Shown: positions 8,429 through 18,187, numbered from the stretch's first letter. The stretch is 64,000 nucleotides of DNA from Luteolibacter sp. (GCA_030696085.1 JAUYNL010000081.1:62001-126000); one strand, 5' to 3'. Notes: generated by a model not told the origin, from the letters alone. Numbers and translations are program-made.

Positions 8429-9307
8429 TTAATTGGCGACCTGGGTGGGCAGCGTTTTGCCTTCGAAACGGAGGATGGTGCCCTCGGCAGCCTCGCGGAA
8501 CTTGAGGATGAAGTGGAGACGCTCGTCGCACTCGGTACTGCGCTGAGGCGAGAGAAGCTGCCAGTTTTTGGTAGTATCCCATTGCCGGGCGATGGCGACG
8601 TAGCGGCTGATGCAGTGATCGAGTAGCGTGAGGTATTGGCGCATCTGCTCCGTGGTGAACTTGGGCGCGGCGTTTTGCCGGTCGTTGAACATCAACTCCA
8701 GGATATTGGAGGTGGCGGCGGCGGCGGTGAGTGCCGGGCGCGGATCGTTATCCTGCTTGAGGCAGTATTGAATGGTTTCCTCGGCGAGTTTGGCGGCGGA
8801 TGGCGTGAGCTCCGGGCGGGTGCCGAGTTGCGGCTCGGTGAGAAAGAAGTGCAGCGAGTTGTAATTCGCGTAATGCGAGGGATCGAGCTGATAGGCGAAG
8901 CGGAGTTTGTCTTCCACCTGGCGGCGCAGGTAGCGCTTGTGCGCCGCGCTGGCGGATTTCCGATTGGTGCGGGTTTCCACTGCCTTTTCGAGCGAGGTGA
9001 GCAGGTTTTGGAAACGGTTTCCAGAGGTCGGCTCCGCTTTCACCGGTTGGCAGGAATCGCAATGTTCGCCCTCAGCGTGTTGGTGGGCCGGACCGCCGCC
9101 ACTCCATGCGCCGTGGAAATGGGTGTCGATGGGCCCTTGCATGGCCATGGCGAAAACTTCGCCGTAAGGACTGCCGTTGATGCCGAGAGGATTCATCGGC
9201 GCATTGAGATCGGGATTATGGACCAACGGGCGTCCGGCTAACGCCCATGCAAGCATACCCGTGCCGATGAGGCCGGTGCTGAATGCGGTGGAAGTGATGC
9301 GGGACAT
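8429..9307 (-). CDS. Uncharacterised exported or membrane-anchored protein with His/Cys-rich segment
   Basis: A 292-residue protein I do not recognise. A hydrophobic N-terminal segment (about residues 8-27, AFSTGLIGTGMLAWALAGRP) suggests a signal peptide or anchor. Residues about 61-86 are rich in metal-type ligands, with HFHGAW, HQHAEGEH and CDSCQ (a CxxC). The rest is predicted mostly helical. The segment could bind a metal or haem, but the single CxxC is not followed by His, so a cytochrome c site is not supported. It lies upstream of the PilT-like gene on the same strand and 43 bases downstream of the ABC permease gene; a link to either is uncertain. Confidence 0.65.
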   Translation of the reverse strand: MSRITSTAFSTGLIGTGMLAWALAGRPLVHNPDLNAPMNPLGINGSPYGEVFAMAMQGPIDTHFHGAWSGGGPAHQHAEGEHCDSCQPVKAEPTSGNRFQNLLTSLEKAVETRTNRKSASAAHKRYLRRQVEDKLRFAYQLDPSHYANYNSLHFFLTEPQLGTRPELTPSAAKLAEETIQYCLKQDNDPRPALTAAAATSNILELMFNDRQNAAPKFTTEQMRQYLTLLDHCISRYVAIARQWDTTKNWQLLSPQRSTECDERLHFILKFREAAEGTILRFEGKTLPTQVAN

Positions 9308-9350
9308 TTGGAGGAAGGAGATTTGAAATTTGAAAATTCAGATTTGAAGC

Positions 9351-10118
9351 TCACGCGGAGAGCTTGGTGCGGAAGCAGAGGCGGGAGATGCCGGTGTAAA
9401 CGGCGAGGATGCCGGCGAAATAGAGTGTCATCATCCAGAATGCCTCGGTGGGAAGGGCCCCGGTCTTGAAGTAGAGGCGCTGGGTGAGATCAGCGAAGCG
9501 GTAGTGCGGGGAGAAGACCCACAGGCTGCGCAGAATCGGGTTGGCCTCGAGTTTGAGCATTTGATCGAGGTAGCCCACGCCATAGAGACCGTAAATTGTG
9601 AGCAGCAGGGTGACTGAAAACCCGGTAATGCCGCCAAAACGCGAGGCCAGCGCCGTGGCCAGTGCCAGCAAGGGCGCGATGACTAACAGGAATAGCGCGG
9701 TATATTGGGCATTGAGCACTCCCCACATCGCGTGCTCCACGGGATCGGCAGGCGCGGCGGCGAACTGGCAGATCAGCGCGGTGATGATCGTGAGCGGCGC
9801 GATGAAACAAAAAACGGCCAGCCAAATTTCAAAAAGTTGACGGGTTGCGGAGAGGCCGGTGGTGAGGAAATACTCGCCGATGCCGGATTTCGCGTTGGTT
9901 TCACCTTCGCGGGCTGCGGTGTAGAGTCCCCAGATGAGCGAGCAGATCCAAAGCGTGTTCCATGCGGCGAGGATGCGCGCGGGTTGAACCAGCAGAGGTT
10001 TTTCCGTGGCGCTGGAAATAAGCGGCATCACGAAGGGCAGACAGATCACCGCAAAAGCGCAGATCGCCCAGGCCTTGCGCTGGAGAATCGTGGCGAATGT
10101 AAGGCGGAAGAGTCTCAT
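9351..10118 (-). CDS. ABC-2 type transporter permease
   Basis: A 255-residue polytopic membrane protein with about six hydrophobic segments (for example AWAICAFAVICLPFVMPLIS, WLAVFCFIAPLTIITALICQ and LFLLVIAPLLALATALAS). This fits the membrane subunit of an ABC-2 exporter. It follows the ATPase gene by 6 bases on the same strand, so the two form one transporter. The substrate cannot be told from sequence. Confidence 0.8.
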   Translation of the reverse strand: MRLFRLTFATILQRKAWAICAFAVICLPFVMPLISSATEKPLLVQPARILAAWNTLWICSLIWGLYTAAREGETNAKSGIGEYFLTTGLSATRQLFEIWLAVFCFIAPLTIITALICQFAAAPADPVEHAMWGVLNAQYTALFLLVIAPLLALATALASRFGGITGFSVTLLLTIYGLYGVGYLDQMLKLEANPILRSLWVFSPHYRFADLTQRLYFKTGALPTEAFWMMTLYFAGILAVYTGISRLCFRTKLSA

Positions 10119-10124
10119 GGCGTG

Positions 10125-10790
10125 TCAGTTAAGAAGATTCTTGAGCTGGCTCCAGGTTTGGCCGCCGCCGTTGAGGTGGCGGGCGGTTTTGTCCTCGATC
10201 ATCAGCGCGCTGGGCATTTCCATGGAGTCATAGTCCGGATGGCAACTCACCAGGCGCAGCACGTTGGTGGCGGATTCGTGCCAGATTTCCTCGAAGACTT
10301 GGCGGGCGAAGGCGTCGAGACCGCTGAAGGGTTCATCGAGCAGGAGAATGTTGCCGCGATCAGGCTTCACCGAAAATTCGGCCGCGATCAGATTGGTCTT
10401 GCGGCGGTTGCCGGTAGAAAGACGACCGTAGGGTTTTTTTACATCCAATTCGATCCGGGTTGCGAGATCGAGGGCTGCGCCGAGCCGCGCTTTTGGCAGC
10501 AGCATGCGGAAAATCATCGCCGGCGAGATTTCAGGATCGAAGCGGAGATCTTCCGGCAGGTATTGCATGAAGCCTTCCGTGCGGAAACTTCCAGCAATGG
10601 GCTTCAGTGTCCGGGCCAGCGTGCGAAGCAGGGTGGTTTTGCCGCGGCCATTGCGCGCCAGCAGGAAATGGGTGCCGCCGGCAAGGCTGACCGACTCACC
10701 GAATCGGGCGAGCGGGCCTCCGTAGCCAATCTCCAGACCGGAGTCGAGATGAATGGATGGAACTTGGTGGGACATCGTTTTGGATTTCAA
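10125..10790 (-). CDS. ABC transporter ATP-binding protein
   Basis: A 221-residue ABC ATPase with Walker A GRGKTT (within LARNGRGKTTLLRTLA), Q-loop region QYLPEDLRFDPE, a degenerate signature LSTGNRRK instead of LSGGQxx, Walker B NILLLDEPFSGLDA and H-loop VSCHPDY. The altered signature and P-loop (NGRGKTT) are somewhat unusual but retain the catalytic Lys and Glu. It is followed 6 bases later by its permease. It lies divergently from purM across about 280 non-coding bases. Confidence 0.88.
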   Translation of the reverse strand: MKSKTMSHQVPSIHLDSGLEIGYGGPLARFGESVSLAGGTHFLLARNGRGKTTLLRTLARTLKPIAGSFRTEGFMQYLPEDLRFDPEISPAMIFRMLLPKARLGAALDLATRIELDVKKPYGRLSTGNRRKTNLIAAEFSVKPDRGNILLLDEPFSGLDAFARQVFEEIWHESATNVLRLVSCHPDYDSMEMPSALMIEDKTARHLNGGGQTWSQLKNLLN

Positions 10791-11069
10791 TTTCGTCGCG
10801 GTTTCTAGTGGATTTCAGGAAGTAATCAAGATAAATTAAATATCGCATTCGCTAATCTTTCTGAGAATTAGGATAATCTTGGTCGCTTGGCAATCTTTTT
10901 TTGAACATTTTGAGGGTGCGGGTGTCAATTTTTTAGAATTCGTGGGTAACAATGGGTTCGAAAGCCGCGGATTGTGGGGATTTCCGGTGTATCGGGCACA
11001 TTTCGGACCATGTGGAAGATTTTCCGCGTGACGGGGGGTGGGTGGCATGTAGAACCGCCGCAGCGGATT
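10791..11069. other. Divergent intergenic region, ABC exporter / purM
   Basis: About 280 bases, AT-rich for this genome between 10820 and 10960, so probably holding promoters for both directions. I see no riboswitch-like structure and no confident -35/-10 pair; the best plus-strand candidate (ttgaac near 10902, poor -10) is too weak to call. Confidence 0.4.
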
Positions 11070-12065
11070 ATGGCGGGTAAATTGACTTATCAACAGGCCG
11101 GGGTGGACACGCGCAAGGCGGCCGCCCTGGTAGGAGACATCGGCACTCATGTGCGCAGAACCCAGCAAACACGCAAGTTGTGGGGGGCTTTCGGGCTTTT
11201 CGCCGCGTGTTACGATCTCAGCTCCTACAAGGAACCGGTGATCGTCACCGGTTGCGATGGAGTCGGGACCAAGTTGGAGCTGCTTTTGGAGCATGATCTG
11301 CTCGAAACAGCCGGCAAGGACCTGGTGGCGATGAGCGTGAATGACATTCTCACTACCGGCGGCGAGGCGCTTCTTTTCCTGGATTACATTGGCATCGCGG
11401 CGCTCCATGAGGAGAAAATCACCCGTCTGATCGCCGGGATGGCGGACTACCTGGAGGCCTGCGATTGCATTCTGGCCGGCGGCGAAACCGCCGAAATGCC
11501 CGGCATCGTCCCCGTGGATGTGATCGAGCTCTCCGGTTTCTGCATCGGCTGCGCCGAGAAACCCGATCTCATCGACCCGACGTCGGTGGCCGTGGGTGAT
11601 GTGCTGATTGGCTACCCCTCGGACAGTATCCACGCCAACGGTTGGTCGCTGGTGCGCCGCGTGCTCAACGAGTTTCCCGGGGAAGTCAGCGACGACGAAC
11701 TCGCCGCCTGGCTGAAACCCACCCGGCTTTATCACGATGTCACCCGCGATCTGAAAAAATCCGGGGTGAAACCCAAGGCCATGTCACACATCACTGGCGG
11801 CGGACTGCCGGAAAACCTGGAACGCCTGTTCCGCTGCATGGGGGCCGACCTGGAAATCCCGCGCTGGGAGCTTCCCGGCATCGACAAGCTCCTTTCCCAT
11901 GTGGACGCGCAGGACCGCTTCCACACCTTCAACATGGGCATCGGCTGGGTGGTGATCGTCGCCGAGGCGGACGTCCATACGACTCTCAAAGCGGGGCCTG
12001 GCGGCCACGTCATCGGCCGGATGGTTCCTGAAGAAGGAGTCCGGGTCCGCATAAAAGGCGAGTGA
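11070..12065 (+). CDS. purM: Phosphoribosylformylglycinamidine cyclo-ligase (AIR synthetase)
   Basis: A 331-residue PurM, purine-biosynthesis step 5 (FGAM + ATP to AIR). Landmarks are TYQQAGVDTRKA near the N-terminus, VTGCDGVGTKL, MSVNDILTTGGEALLFLDY, the GGETAEMPG loop, GYPSDSIHANGWSLVR and SHITGGGLPENL, then FNMGIGWVVIV near the end. I chose the ATG at 11070 because homologues begin just before TYxQAGVD; the frame is open further upstream (ATG at 11010) but that extension is not conserved in kind. purF starts 19 bases downstream, so the two form an operon. No Shine-Dalgarno is obvious. Confidence 0.95.
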   Translation: MAGKLTYQQAGVDTRKAAALVGDIGTHVRRTQQTRKLWGAFGLFAACYDLSSYKEPVIVTGCDGVGTKLELLLEHDLLETAGKDLVAMSVNDILTTGGEALLFLDYIGIAALHEEKITRLIAGMADYLEACDCILAGGETAEMPGIVPVDVIELSGFCIGCAEKPDLIDPTSVAVGDVLIGYPSDSIHANGWSLVRRVLNEFPGEVSDDELAAWLKPTRLYHDVTRDLKKSGVKPKAMSHITGGGLPENLERLFRCMGADLEIPRWELPGIDKLLSHVDAQDRFHTFNMGIGWVVIVAEADVHTTLKAGPGGHVIGRMVPEEGVRVRIKGE

Positions 12066-12084
12066 CGCGAAGATTTCAGCAAGC

Positions 12085-14010
12085 ATGAGCGATTTCCTCA
12101 AACACGAATGCGGGATCGCGGCGGTCCGTCTCCGCAAGCCCCTTGCCTATTATCACGACCGCTACGGCACCTGCCTCTGGGGTCTCAACAAGCTCTTCCT
12201 GCTGATGGAAAAGCAGCACAACCGCGGCCAGGACGGCACCGGCATTGGCTGCGTAAAGCTCAACATGCCCATCGGCCAACCCTACGTCTATCGCCGTCGC
12301 GGCATCGAAAAGGACGCGCTCGCCGAGATTTTCCGCAAGGAAATCAAGAACTTCTATAAAATGTCCCGCAAGGGCGTGATGAACCACCACGACCCCGAAA
12401 GCGTGAAGCGCCACTTCGATTTCGGCGGCGAAATCCTCGTCGGCCATCTCCGCTACGGCACCTCCGGGGAATTCGACGAAGGCTCCTGCCACCCCTACCT
12501 GCGCCGCAGCAACTGGCGCACCCGCACGCTCATGGTCATGGGAAACTTCAACATGACCAACGCCGCCGAGCTCAACGAGGTGCTCATCAACCGCGGCCAA
12601 CACCCGGTTTTCGGCACCGACACCCAGACGGTGCTCGAAGAAATCGGTTACCACCTCGACGAGGCCCACACCGATCTTTACCGCCATCTCCGCGATTCCG
12701 GCATCCCCGGCGCGGAAATCCCCGGAACAATCTCCGCCTCGCTCGATGTCCCGCGGCTCGTCGCCGAATCTGCCGCCGCCTGGGATGGCGGCTACACGAT
12801 TTGCGGAGTGATCGGCAATGGCGACATGTTCGTCATGCGCGATCCGCGCGGCATTCGTCCCTGCCACATGCTCATCACCGAGGACGTGATCGCCTTCGCC
12901 TCCGAGCGCGTGCCGCTCATGACCGTGTTCGAGGCCGATGCCGCTGACGTCAGGGCCGTGGATCCGGGCTCGATGATCACCATCAAGGCCGATGGAGCGA
13001 TTTCCGATACCGCCTTCGCCCCACCGCAGAAATTCACGCCCTGCTCGTTTGAGAAAATCTACTTCTCGCGCGGCAACGACCCGCAGATCTACCGCGAACG
13101 CAAGGCCATGGGCTCAGCTCTGGTGCCGCAAATCGTCGCGTCCATCGGCGGGAAATACGATAAAACCATCTTCTCGTTCATCCCCAACACCGCCGAAACC
13201 GCCTATTATGGATTGATGGAGGGCCTCCGCCTGCATCGCCGCCACGAGGTGCGCGCAGCCATCCTCAGCGCCGTCGAAACGGGAAGCCTCACCCCGGATC
13301 TGGTCGATGACCTGATCCTGCGCAATTGGCCTCAAAACGAGAAAATCGCCCACAAGGACATCAAGATGCGCACCTTCATCTCCCAGGAGAAGGGCCGCAA
13401 CCAACTGGTCTCCCACGTCTATGACATCACCTACGGCGTCGTCGAACCCGGCGATTTCCTCGTCGTGCTCGATGATTCGATCGTCCGCGGCACCACCCTC
13501 AAACAATCCATCCTCAAAATCCTCGCCCGCACCAAACCGGCGAAAATCGTCGTCTGTTCCACCGCGCCGCAAATCCGCTACCCGGATTGTTACGGCATCG
13601 ACATGTCGGAACTCGGCAAGTTCATCGCCTTCCAGGCCGCCGTCGCCCTGCACCGCCGCGCCGGCCACCAAGCGTTGCTGGATCGCATTTACGACGAGTG
13701 CCAGAACGAGCTGAAACTCCCGCCGGCGGATCGCCGCAACCGCGTGCAGGAAGTGTATGACGCCTTCACCGATGAGGAAATCTCCGCCGAGATCAGCCGC
13801 ATGGTTTATCCCGAGAAAATCGACTGGGACGGCGAGGTCGAAGTGATCTTTCAATCCATCGAAAACCTCCAAGCCTCCATCAAGGGCGATTGCGGCGATT
13901 GGTATTTCACCGGAAACTACCCGACACCCGGCGGCTATTCCATGGTCAATCTCGCCTACATCCGCTGGTTCGAAGGCCTTGGCGGAAGAAGTTACGATCT
14001 GCCCCTCTGA
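12085..14010 (+). CDS. purF: Amidophosphoribosyltransferase, long form
   Basis: A 641-residue PurF, first committed step of purine synthesis (PRPP + Gln to phosphoribosylamine). The N-terminal glutaminase is class II: Cys9 in ECGIAAV is the nucleophile after removal of a short propeptide; GHLRYGTSG and GNFNMTNAAEL form the amidotransferase core. The PRPP-binding loop is VVLDDSIVRGTTLKQ. It is about 130 residues longer than the E. coli enzyme, with inserts near residues 70-110 and in the glutaminase domain plus a C-terminal extension, resembling the long Bacteroidetes-type PurF. I see no Fe-S ligand pattern of the B. subtilis type. It lies directly downstream of purM. Confidence 0.95.
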   Translation: MSDFLKHECGIAAVRLRKPLAYYHDRYGTCLWGLNKLFLLMEKQHNRGQDGTGIGCVKLNMPIGQPYVYRRRGIEKDALAEIFRKEIKNFYKMSRKGVMNHHDPESVKRHFDFGGEILVGHLRYGTSGEFDEGSCHPYLRRSNWRTRTLMVMGNFNMTNAAELNEVLINRGQHPVFGTDTQTVLEEIGYHLDEAHTDLYRHLRDSGIPGAEIPGTISASLDVPRLVAESAAAWDGGYTICGVIGNGDMFVMRDPRGIRPCHMLITEDVIAFASERVPLMTVFEADAADVRAVDPGSMITIKADGAISDTAFAPPQKFTPCSFEKIYFSRGNDPQIYRERKAMGSALVPQIVASIGGKYDKTIFSFIPNTAETAYYGLMEGLRLHRRHEVRAAILSAVETGSLTPDLVDDLILRNWPQNEKIAHKDIKMRTFISQEKGRNQLVSHVYDITYGVVEPGDFLVVLDDSIVRGTTLKQSILKILARTKPAKIVVCSTAPQIRYPDCYGIDMSELGKFIAFQAAVALHRRAGHQALLDRIYDECQNELKLPPADRRNRVQEVYDAFTDEEISAEISRMVYPEKIDWDGEVEVIFQSIENLQASIKGDCGDWYFTGNYPTPGGYSMVNLAYIRWFEGLGGRSYDLPL

Positions 14011-14590
14011 GCAGCCAAACCAATCAAGCCAGGGTGCAAGCACAAGGAATCCGATGCGTTTTCAACCGCGAATGGACGTCAACCGATGCGGATTTTCGGA
14101 ACTGAACCTCACCCGACTTTCGCTGTTAGCGAGTTTTTCGGAGCCGGATCGTTGAGATTGCGTTCATCCTGGAATCCGCAGTTGGAAAGAGGATGAACAG
14201 CAGCTCATGGCGGCTCTTGATCGCCTCGGTGTGGCCGTCCCGGTTCCTGAGTGAAAAAGGCTTTGAGTATATCGATGACGGGCGCGGCAAAGGGTAGTGT
14301 GCGGCGAGCTGGCCAAACACTCCGCAGCGTTCCAGACAGTGATCCCATGCCACCAATCCGCCATACGCCGTGAGTGCTTCGACGCTGCCGCGCAGGTGAA
14401 ACTGCCCGCCCGCAGGCAGGAATTTGAAATCCAGTTCCCCTTCACCCGATGGGTGAACCAACGATGTGTTCGCTTTCGTCTTCAAACGACGCACAGCCAT
14501 AAGCACTTGCGCTTCTCATCCTCAATCCAAACTGCGGATTCGAGGTTCATTTGCTAACCGGAAGCACAGGGGTGTGGCGCCTCCTGATAT
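14011..14590. other. Gap between purF and parE with transposase debris
   Basis: About 580 bases with no intact gene. The only recognisable content is the transposase-like remnant at 14126-14506. No terminator hairpin with a T-run is visible for either purF or the convergent parE. Confidence 0.5.
14126..14506 (-). pseudogene. Degraded transposase N-terminal fragment
   Basis: A minus-strand frame of 126 residues includes SVEALTAYGGLVAWDHCLER followed by CGVFGQLAAHYPLPR. This resembles the 'T-x-x-x-GGL-x-x-[FW]' start of IS1380/IS4-like DDE transposases as I remember them. After about residue 75 the sequence no longer resembles a transposase and stops early, without DDE residues. No terminal inverted repeats were found. 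It looks like a leftover from an old insertion. The family name is tentative. Confidence 0.45.
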
Positions 14591-16450
14591 TCAGGCCACG
14601 GCTGCTTCCACCTGCTTGTCAACGTCCTCGCGGAGGTTGGCGATGATGTAGTCCTGGCGGTCCGGGGTGTTCTTGCCCATGTAGAAGGCTAACAATTCCT
14701 TAACGCCCTTGCCTTCCTCGTATTCGACCGGATCGAGCCGCATGTCCGGGCCGATCATGAAGCCGAACTCGTCGGGCGAGATTTCGCCGAGGCCCTTGAA
14801 GCGGGTGATCTCGGAGTTCCTGCCGAGCTTGCCGATCGCCTTGCGGCGTTCATCTTCATCGTAGCAGTAGATGGTTTCCTTCTTGTTGCGGACGCGGAAG
14901 AGCGGCGTTTGCAAAATATATAAATGCCCGTCGCGGATCATCTCGGGGAAAAACTGGAGGAAGAAGGTGAGCAGGAGCAGGCGGATGTGCATGCCGTCCA
15001 CATCGGCATCAGTGGCGATGACGACTTTGTTATATCGAAGCGCCTCGATGCCGTCCTCGATATTGAGGGCGGCCTGGAGCAGGGAGAACTCCTCGTTTTC
15101 ATAGACGATCTTGCGCGGCAGACTGAAGGTGTTGAGCGGTTTTCCGCGGAGCGAGAACACGGCCTGCGTTTCCACGTCGCGGCTTTTGGTGATGGAGCCG
15201 GAAGCGGAGTCGCCCTCGGTGATGAAGAGCGTGGATTCCTCGCGGCGCTTGTGTTTCGAGTCGAATCGGATGCGGCAGTCGCGGAGTTTCTTGTTATGGA
15301 CCTTCGCCTGTTTGGCGCGTTCGCGGGCGATTTTCTGCACGCCCTTGAGGTCCTTGCGCTCGCGTTCGGCGGCCTGGATGCGCTTGCCGATGGCTTCGGC
15401 GACCGCGGTGTTCTTGTGCAGGTAGTTGTCGAGATTGGTCTTGAGGAAGTTTCCGATGAAGGTGCGCAGCGACTCGCCGTTGGGAACGATGGTGGTCGAG
15501 CCGAGCTTGGTTTTTGTCTGGGACTCGAAAACGGGCTCGACGATTCTAACGCAAACCGCGGCCTCGATGCCCGCGCGGATGTCCGCGGGGTCGTATTGTT
15601 TTTTGTAGAAACCCCGGATCACCTGGACCATGGCCTCGCGGAACGCGGCGAGGTGGGTGCCGCCCTGCGAGGTGTTCTGGCCGTTGACGAAGGTATAATA
15701 TTCCTCGCTGCTCTCCGCGGTGTGGGTGAACGCGATTTCGATGTCCTTGCCAACGAGATGAATCGGCGGATAGAGCGCCTCGTTTTCCATTTCCTCGCGC
15801 AGCAAATCTAGCAACCCGTCCTTGGAGCGGAACTTCTTGCCGTTGAAGTTCACGGTGAGCGCCGGATTCAGATATGAATAGTAACGGCACATCTTCTCGA
15901 CGAAGGGCTCCTTGAATTTCGCCTTGGCGGGGAAAATCGAGCGGTCGAGCTCGAAGGCGAGCCGCGTGCCGTTCGCTCCATCGTCGCGGCGCGCGTGCTT
16001 CATGTCCACGGTGAGCTGGCCTTTGGAGAATTCGAGGGCCTTCGTTTCCCCTTCGCGCCAAGCCTGGATCTCGAAAAAGTCGGACAGCGCGTTCACCGCC
16101 TTGATGCCGACGCCATTCAGGCCGACGGATTTCTTGAAGGCCTCGCTGTCGTACTTCGCGCCGGTGTTGATCTGGGCGGCGCAGTCGAAAAGCTTGCCTA
16201 ACGGAATTCCCCGGCCGAAGTCGCGGACCTCGACGCGGCCTTCCTCATCGATCTCGACGCGGATTTCCTTGCCGTAGCCCATGATGTGCTCATCGATTGA
16301 GTTGTCGATGGCCTCCTTGAGCAGAATGTAGAGGCCGTCGTCGGGCGAGGTGCCGTCGCCGAGCTTGCCGATGTACATGCCGGGGCGCATGCGGATGTGT
16401 TCGCGCCAGTCGAGTGATTTGATGTCGTCTTCAGTGTAGTCTGCGGCCAT
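14591..16450 (-). CDS. parE: DNA topoisomerase IV subunit B (GyrB/ParE family)
   Basis: A 619-residue type IIA topoisomerase ATPase subunit. GHKL ATPase motifs are [18 protein letters not shown] and [16 protein letters not shown]; the transducer has [15 protein letters not shown]; the Toprim motifs are [10 protein letters not shown] and [11 protein letters not shown]; the tail has [14 protein letters not shown]. Length and the [16 protein letters not shown] segment fit the ParE-like branch common in Bacteroidetes/Verrucomicrobia rather than a classical GyrB with its long insert. It decatenates or relaxes DNA with a ParC/GyrA-type partner, not in this window. It is downstream of rarA on the same strand by 73 bases. 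Confidence 0.93.
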   Translation of the reverse strand: MAADYTEDDIKSLDWREHIRMRPGMYIGKLGDGTSPDDGLYILLKEAIDNSIDEHIMGYGKEIRVEIDEEGRVEVRDFGRGIPLGKLFDCAAQINTGAKYDSEAFKKSVGLNGVGIKAVNALSDFFEIQAWREGETKALEFSKGQLTVDMKHARRDDGANGTRLAFELDRSIFPAKAKFKEPFVEKMCRYYSYLNPALTVNFNGKKFRSKDGLLDLLREEMENEALYPPIHLVGKDIEIAFTHTAESSEEYYTFVNGQNTSQGGTHLAAFREAMVQVIRGFYKKQYDPADIRAGIEAAVCVRIVEPVFESQTKTKLGSTTIVPNGESLRTFIGNFLKTNLDNYLHKNTAVAEAIGKRIQAAERERKDLKGVQKIARERAKQAKVHNKKLRDCRIRFDSKHKRREESTLFITEGDSASGSITKSRDVETQAVFSLRGKPLNTFSLPRKIVYENEEFSLLQAALNIEDGIEALRYNKVVIATDADVDGMHIRLLLLTFFLQFFPEMIRDGHLYILQTPLFRVRNKKETIYCYDEDERRKAIGKLGRNSEITRFKGLGEISPDEFGFMIGPDMRLDPVEYEEGKGVKELLAFYMGKNTPDRQDYIIANLREDVDKQVEAAVA

Positions 16451-16523
16451 TGGGAAAGTGTTACGGAGTTCCTAAGCGATTGCCATGCGGGGCGCAAGGA
16501 TGGGAATTCGTGGCGGGGGTGGC

Positions 16524-17867
16524 TCACTCGGTTTTCATCCGGCTGCGCCAGAAATCGAGACGCTCGCGGATTCGTTTTTCCATCCCCTGATCGCCCGGTT
16601 GGTAATAAATCCGGCCTTCGGGAAGATAGGCTTGCGGCACATAAGCGCCCTCGAAATCGTGGGAATAGAGATATTTCATCGCCGCCTCGGGTTCGCCGGA
16701 GGCGGCGGCGAGTTTCTTGCGGGTCGGCGTGCGCAGGTGCGGCGGCACGGCCAGCGTCCGTCCGCCTTCCACGTCGGTCATCGCCTTGCCAAGCGCGGCG
16801 TAGGCGCTGTTGGATTTCGGCGCGGTGGCCAGGTAAACCGTGGCGTGCGCCAAAGGAATCCGGCCTTCCGGCATGCCCAGGAATTCAAAGGCGTGGTGCG
16901 CGTCGAGCGCCACGCGCAGGGCAGCGGAATCCGCCAGGCCGATGTCCTCGGAGGCCGCGATCACCAGCCTGCGCGAGATGAAACGCGGGTCCTCGCCGGC
17001 ATGCAGCATTTTCGCCAGCCAATACAAGGCGGCGTCCGGATCCGAGCCGCGGATCGATTTGATAAAGGCGGAAATCGTATCGTAGTGCGCATCGCCATCG
17101 GCATCATAGACCACCGCCTTGCGCTGGATGGATTCCTCCGCCACTTCGAGGGTCAATTGCACCACGCCGTCCTCGTCCGGAGGGGTGGTGAGCGTGGAAA
17201 GCTCCAGCGCGGTGAGCGCCTTGCGCACGTCGCCGTCGGATTTCTCGGCCAGATGGCGCAGCGCGTCAGGGCTGGCGGCCGTGGGAATCGCGCCCAGTCC
17301 CCGCTCGGCATCGGCGAGCGCCCGCTCCATCACAAGGATCACGTCGTCCACCGGCACCGCTTCGAGTTGGAAAATCTGCGAGCGCGAGACCAGCGGCGAG
17401 TTCACATGGAAATACGGATTGTGCGTTGTCGCGCCGATAAAGCGCACCACTCCGCGCTCGATGTGTGGTAGCAGCACGTCCTGCTGCGCTTTGTTGAAAC
17501 GATGGATTTCATCGATGAACAGGATCGTCGTTTCGCCGCGCAGCTCGCGCCAGGTGCGGGCCTGATCGATTTTTGCGCGGATCTCCGCCACATTCGATTC
17601 CACGCCATTGAGGGATTCGAAACGGGAACCGGTGCTGCGCGCGATCACGCTGGCCAGCGTGGTTTTTCCGGTGCCCGGCGGGCCATAGAAGATCAACGAG
17701 GTGAAGCGGTCCGACTCGATCGCGCGGCGCAGCAGTTTCCCCGCCGCCAGGATGTGCTGCTGGCCGGCCACCTCGTCGAGCGAACGCGGTCGCATCCGCG
17801 CCGCCAGCGGCTCGGATGGATTCGGCTTGTGGGTCAAGGCCGCAGGCGTGGTGAAAAGATCGGACAC
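16524..17867 (-). CDS. rarA: Replication-associated recombination protein A (AAA+ ATPase)
   Basis: A 447-residue RarA/MgsA. It opens with LAARMRPRSLDEVAGQQHIL, followed by Walker A YGPPGTGKTTLA, Walker B ILFIDEIHRFNKAQQD and sensor GATTHNPYFHVN, then the RarA C-terminal tetramerisation domain (RGSDPDAALYWLAKMLHAGE; ASEDIGLAD; YLYSHDFEGAYVPQAYLPEG). The family acts at stalled replication forks with SSB and RecA. Length is normal and no residue seems missing. Confidence 0.95.
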   Translation of the reverse strand: MSDLFTTPAALTHKPNPSEPLAARMRPRSLDEVAGQQHILAAGKLLRRAIESDRFTSLIFYGPPGTGKTTLASVIARSTGSRFESLNGVESNVAEIRAKIDQARTWRELRGETTILFIDEIHRFNKAQQDVLLPHIERGVVRFIGATTHNPYFHVNSPLVSRSQIFQLEAVPVDDVILVMERALADAERGLGAIPTAASPDALRHLAEKSDGDVRKALTALELSTLTTPPDEDGVVQLTLEVAEESIQRKAVVYDADGDAHYDTISAFIKSIRGSDPDAALYWLAKMLHAGEDPRFISRRLVIAASEDIGLADSAALRVALDAHHAFEFLGMPEGRIPLAHATVYLATAPKSNSAYAALGKAMTDVEGGRTLAVPPHLRTPTRKKLAAASGEPEAAMKYLYSHDFEGAYVPQAYLPEGRIYYQPGDQGMEKRIRERLDFWRSRMKTE

Positions 17868-18187
17868 GGCGAACGCCCGGAATCATCGCCGCGATGCTGC
17901 CTGGGTGCCAGCCCGAATCCCGATGGGGAACCAAACGATTCGGGAGTAGCGCATTGAAAACGTTCAATCTTTTCTCCCAATTCTGGTCTTGTGGCCGATT
18001 ATGATCCTACTTGGCCGATTTTGAGGCCCTAAAAAACTTCCAAAACCCGGAATTTCCGGCAATCTGAGTTTGTTCAGCGAGCGCTTCGGCACTCAATGAA
18101 TGATCAGCCAAGCGTGCTAAGCCACATTGGGTTCGTTTGATCTCCGGGGGGAAATCAAGCGGTCCAGGCCGGAGCCGGGAGGCGATG
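17868..18187. other. Intergenic region upstream of rarA
   Basis: About 320 bases without a credible gene. A 14-base direct repeat (tccggggggaaatc at 18143-18156 and again at 18209-18222 inside the terminator loop) is the only notable structure. The rarA promoter presumably lies here but is not identifiable. Confidence 0.4.

Noticed and set aside
8429-9307. CDSC motif as a cytochrome c haem site
   Set aside because: CxxC is followed by Gln, not His, so the CxxCH pattern is absent.
10836-11735. 299-codon minus-strand frame across the start of purM
   Set aside because: Shadow of purM with no recognisable domain and an unlikely composition.
13114-14043. 309-codon minus-strand frame over purF
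   Set aside because: Shadow frame rich in Asp/Val/Gly, no motif; purF is well supported.
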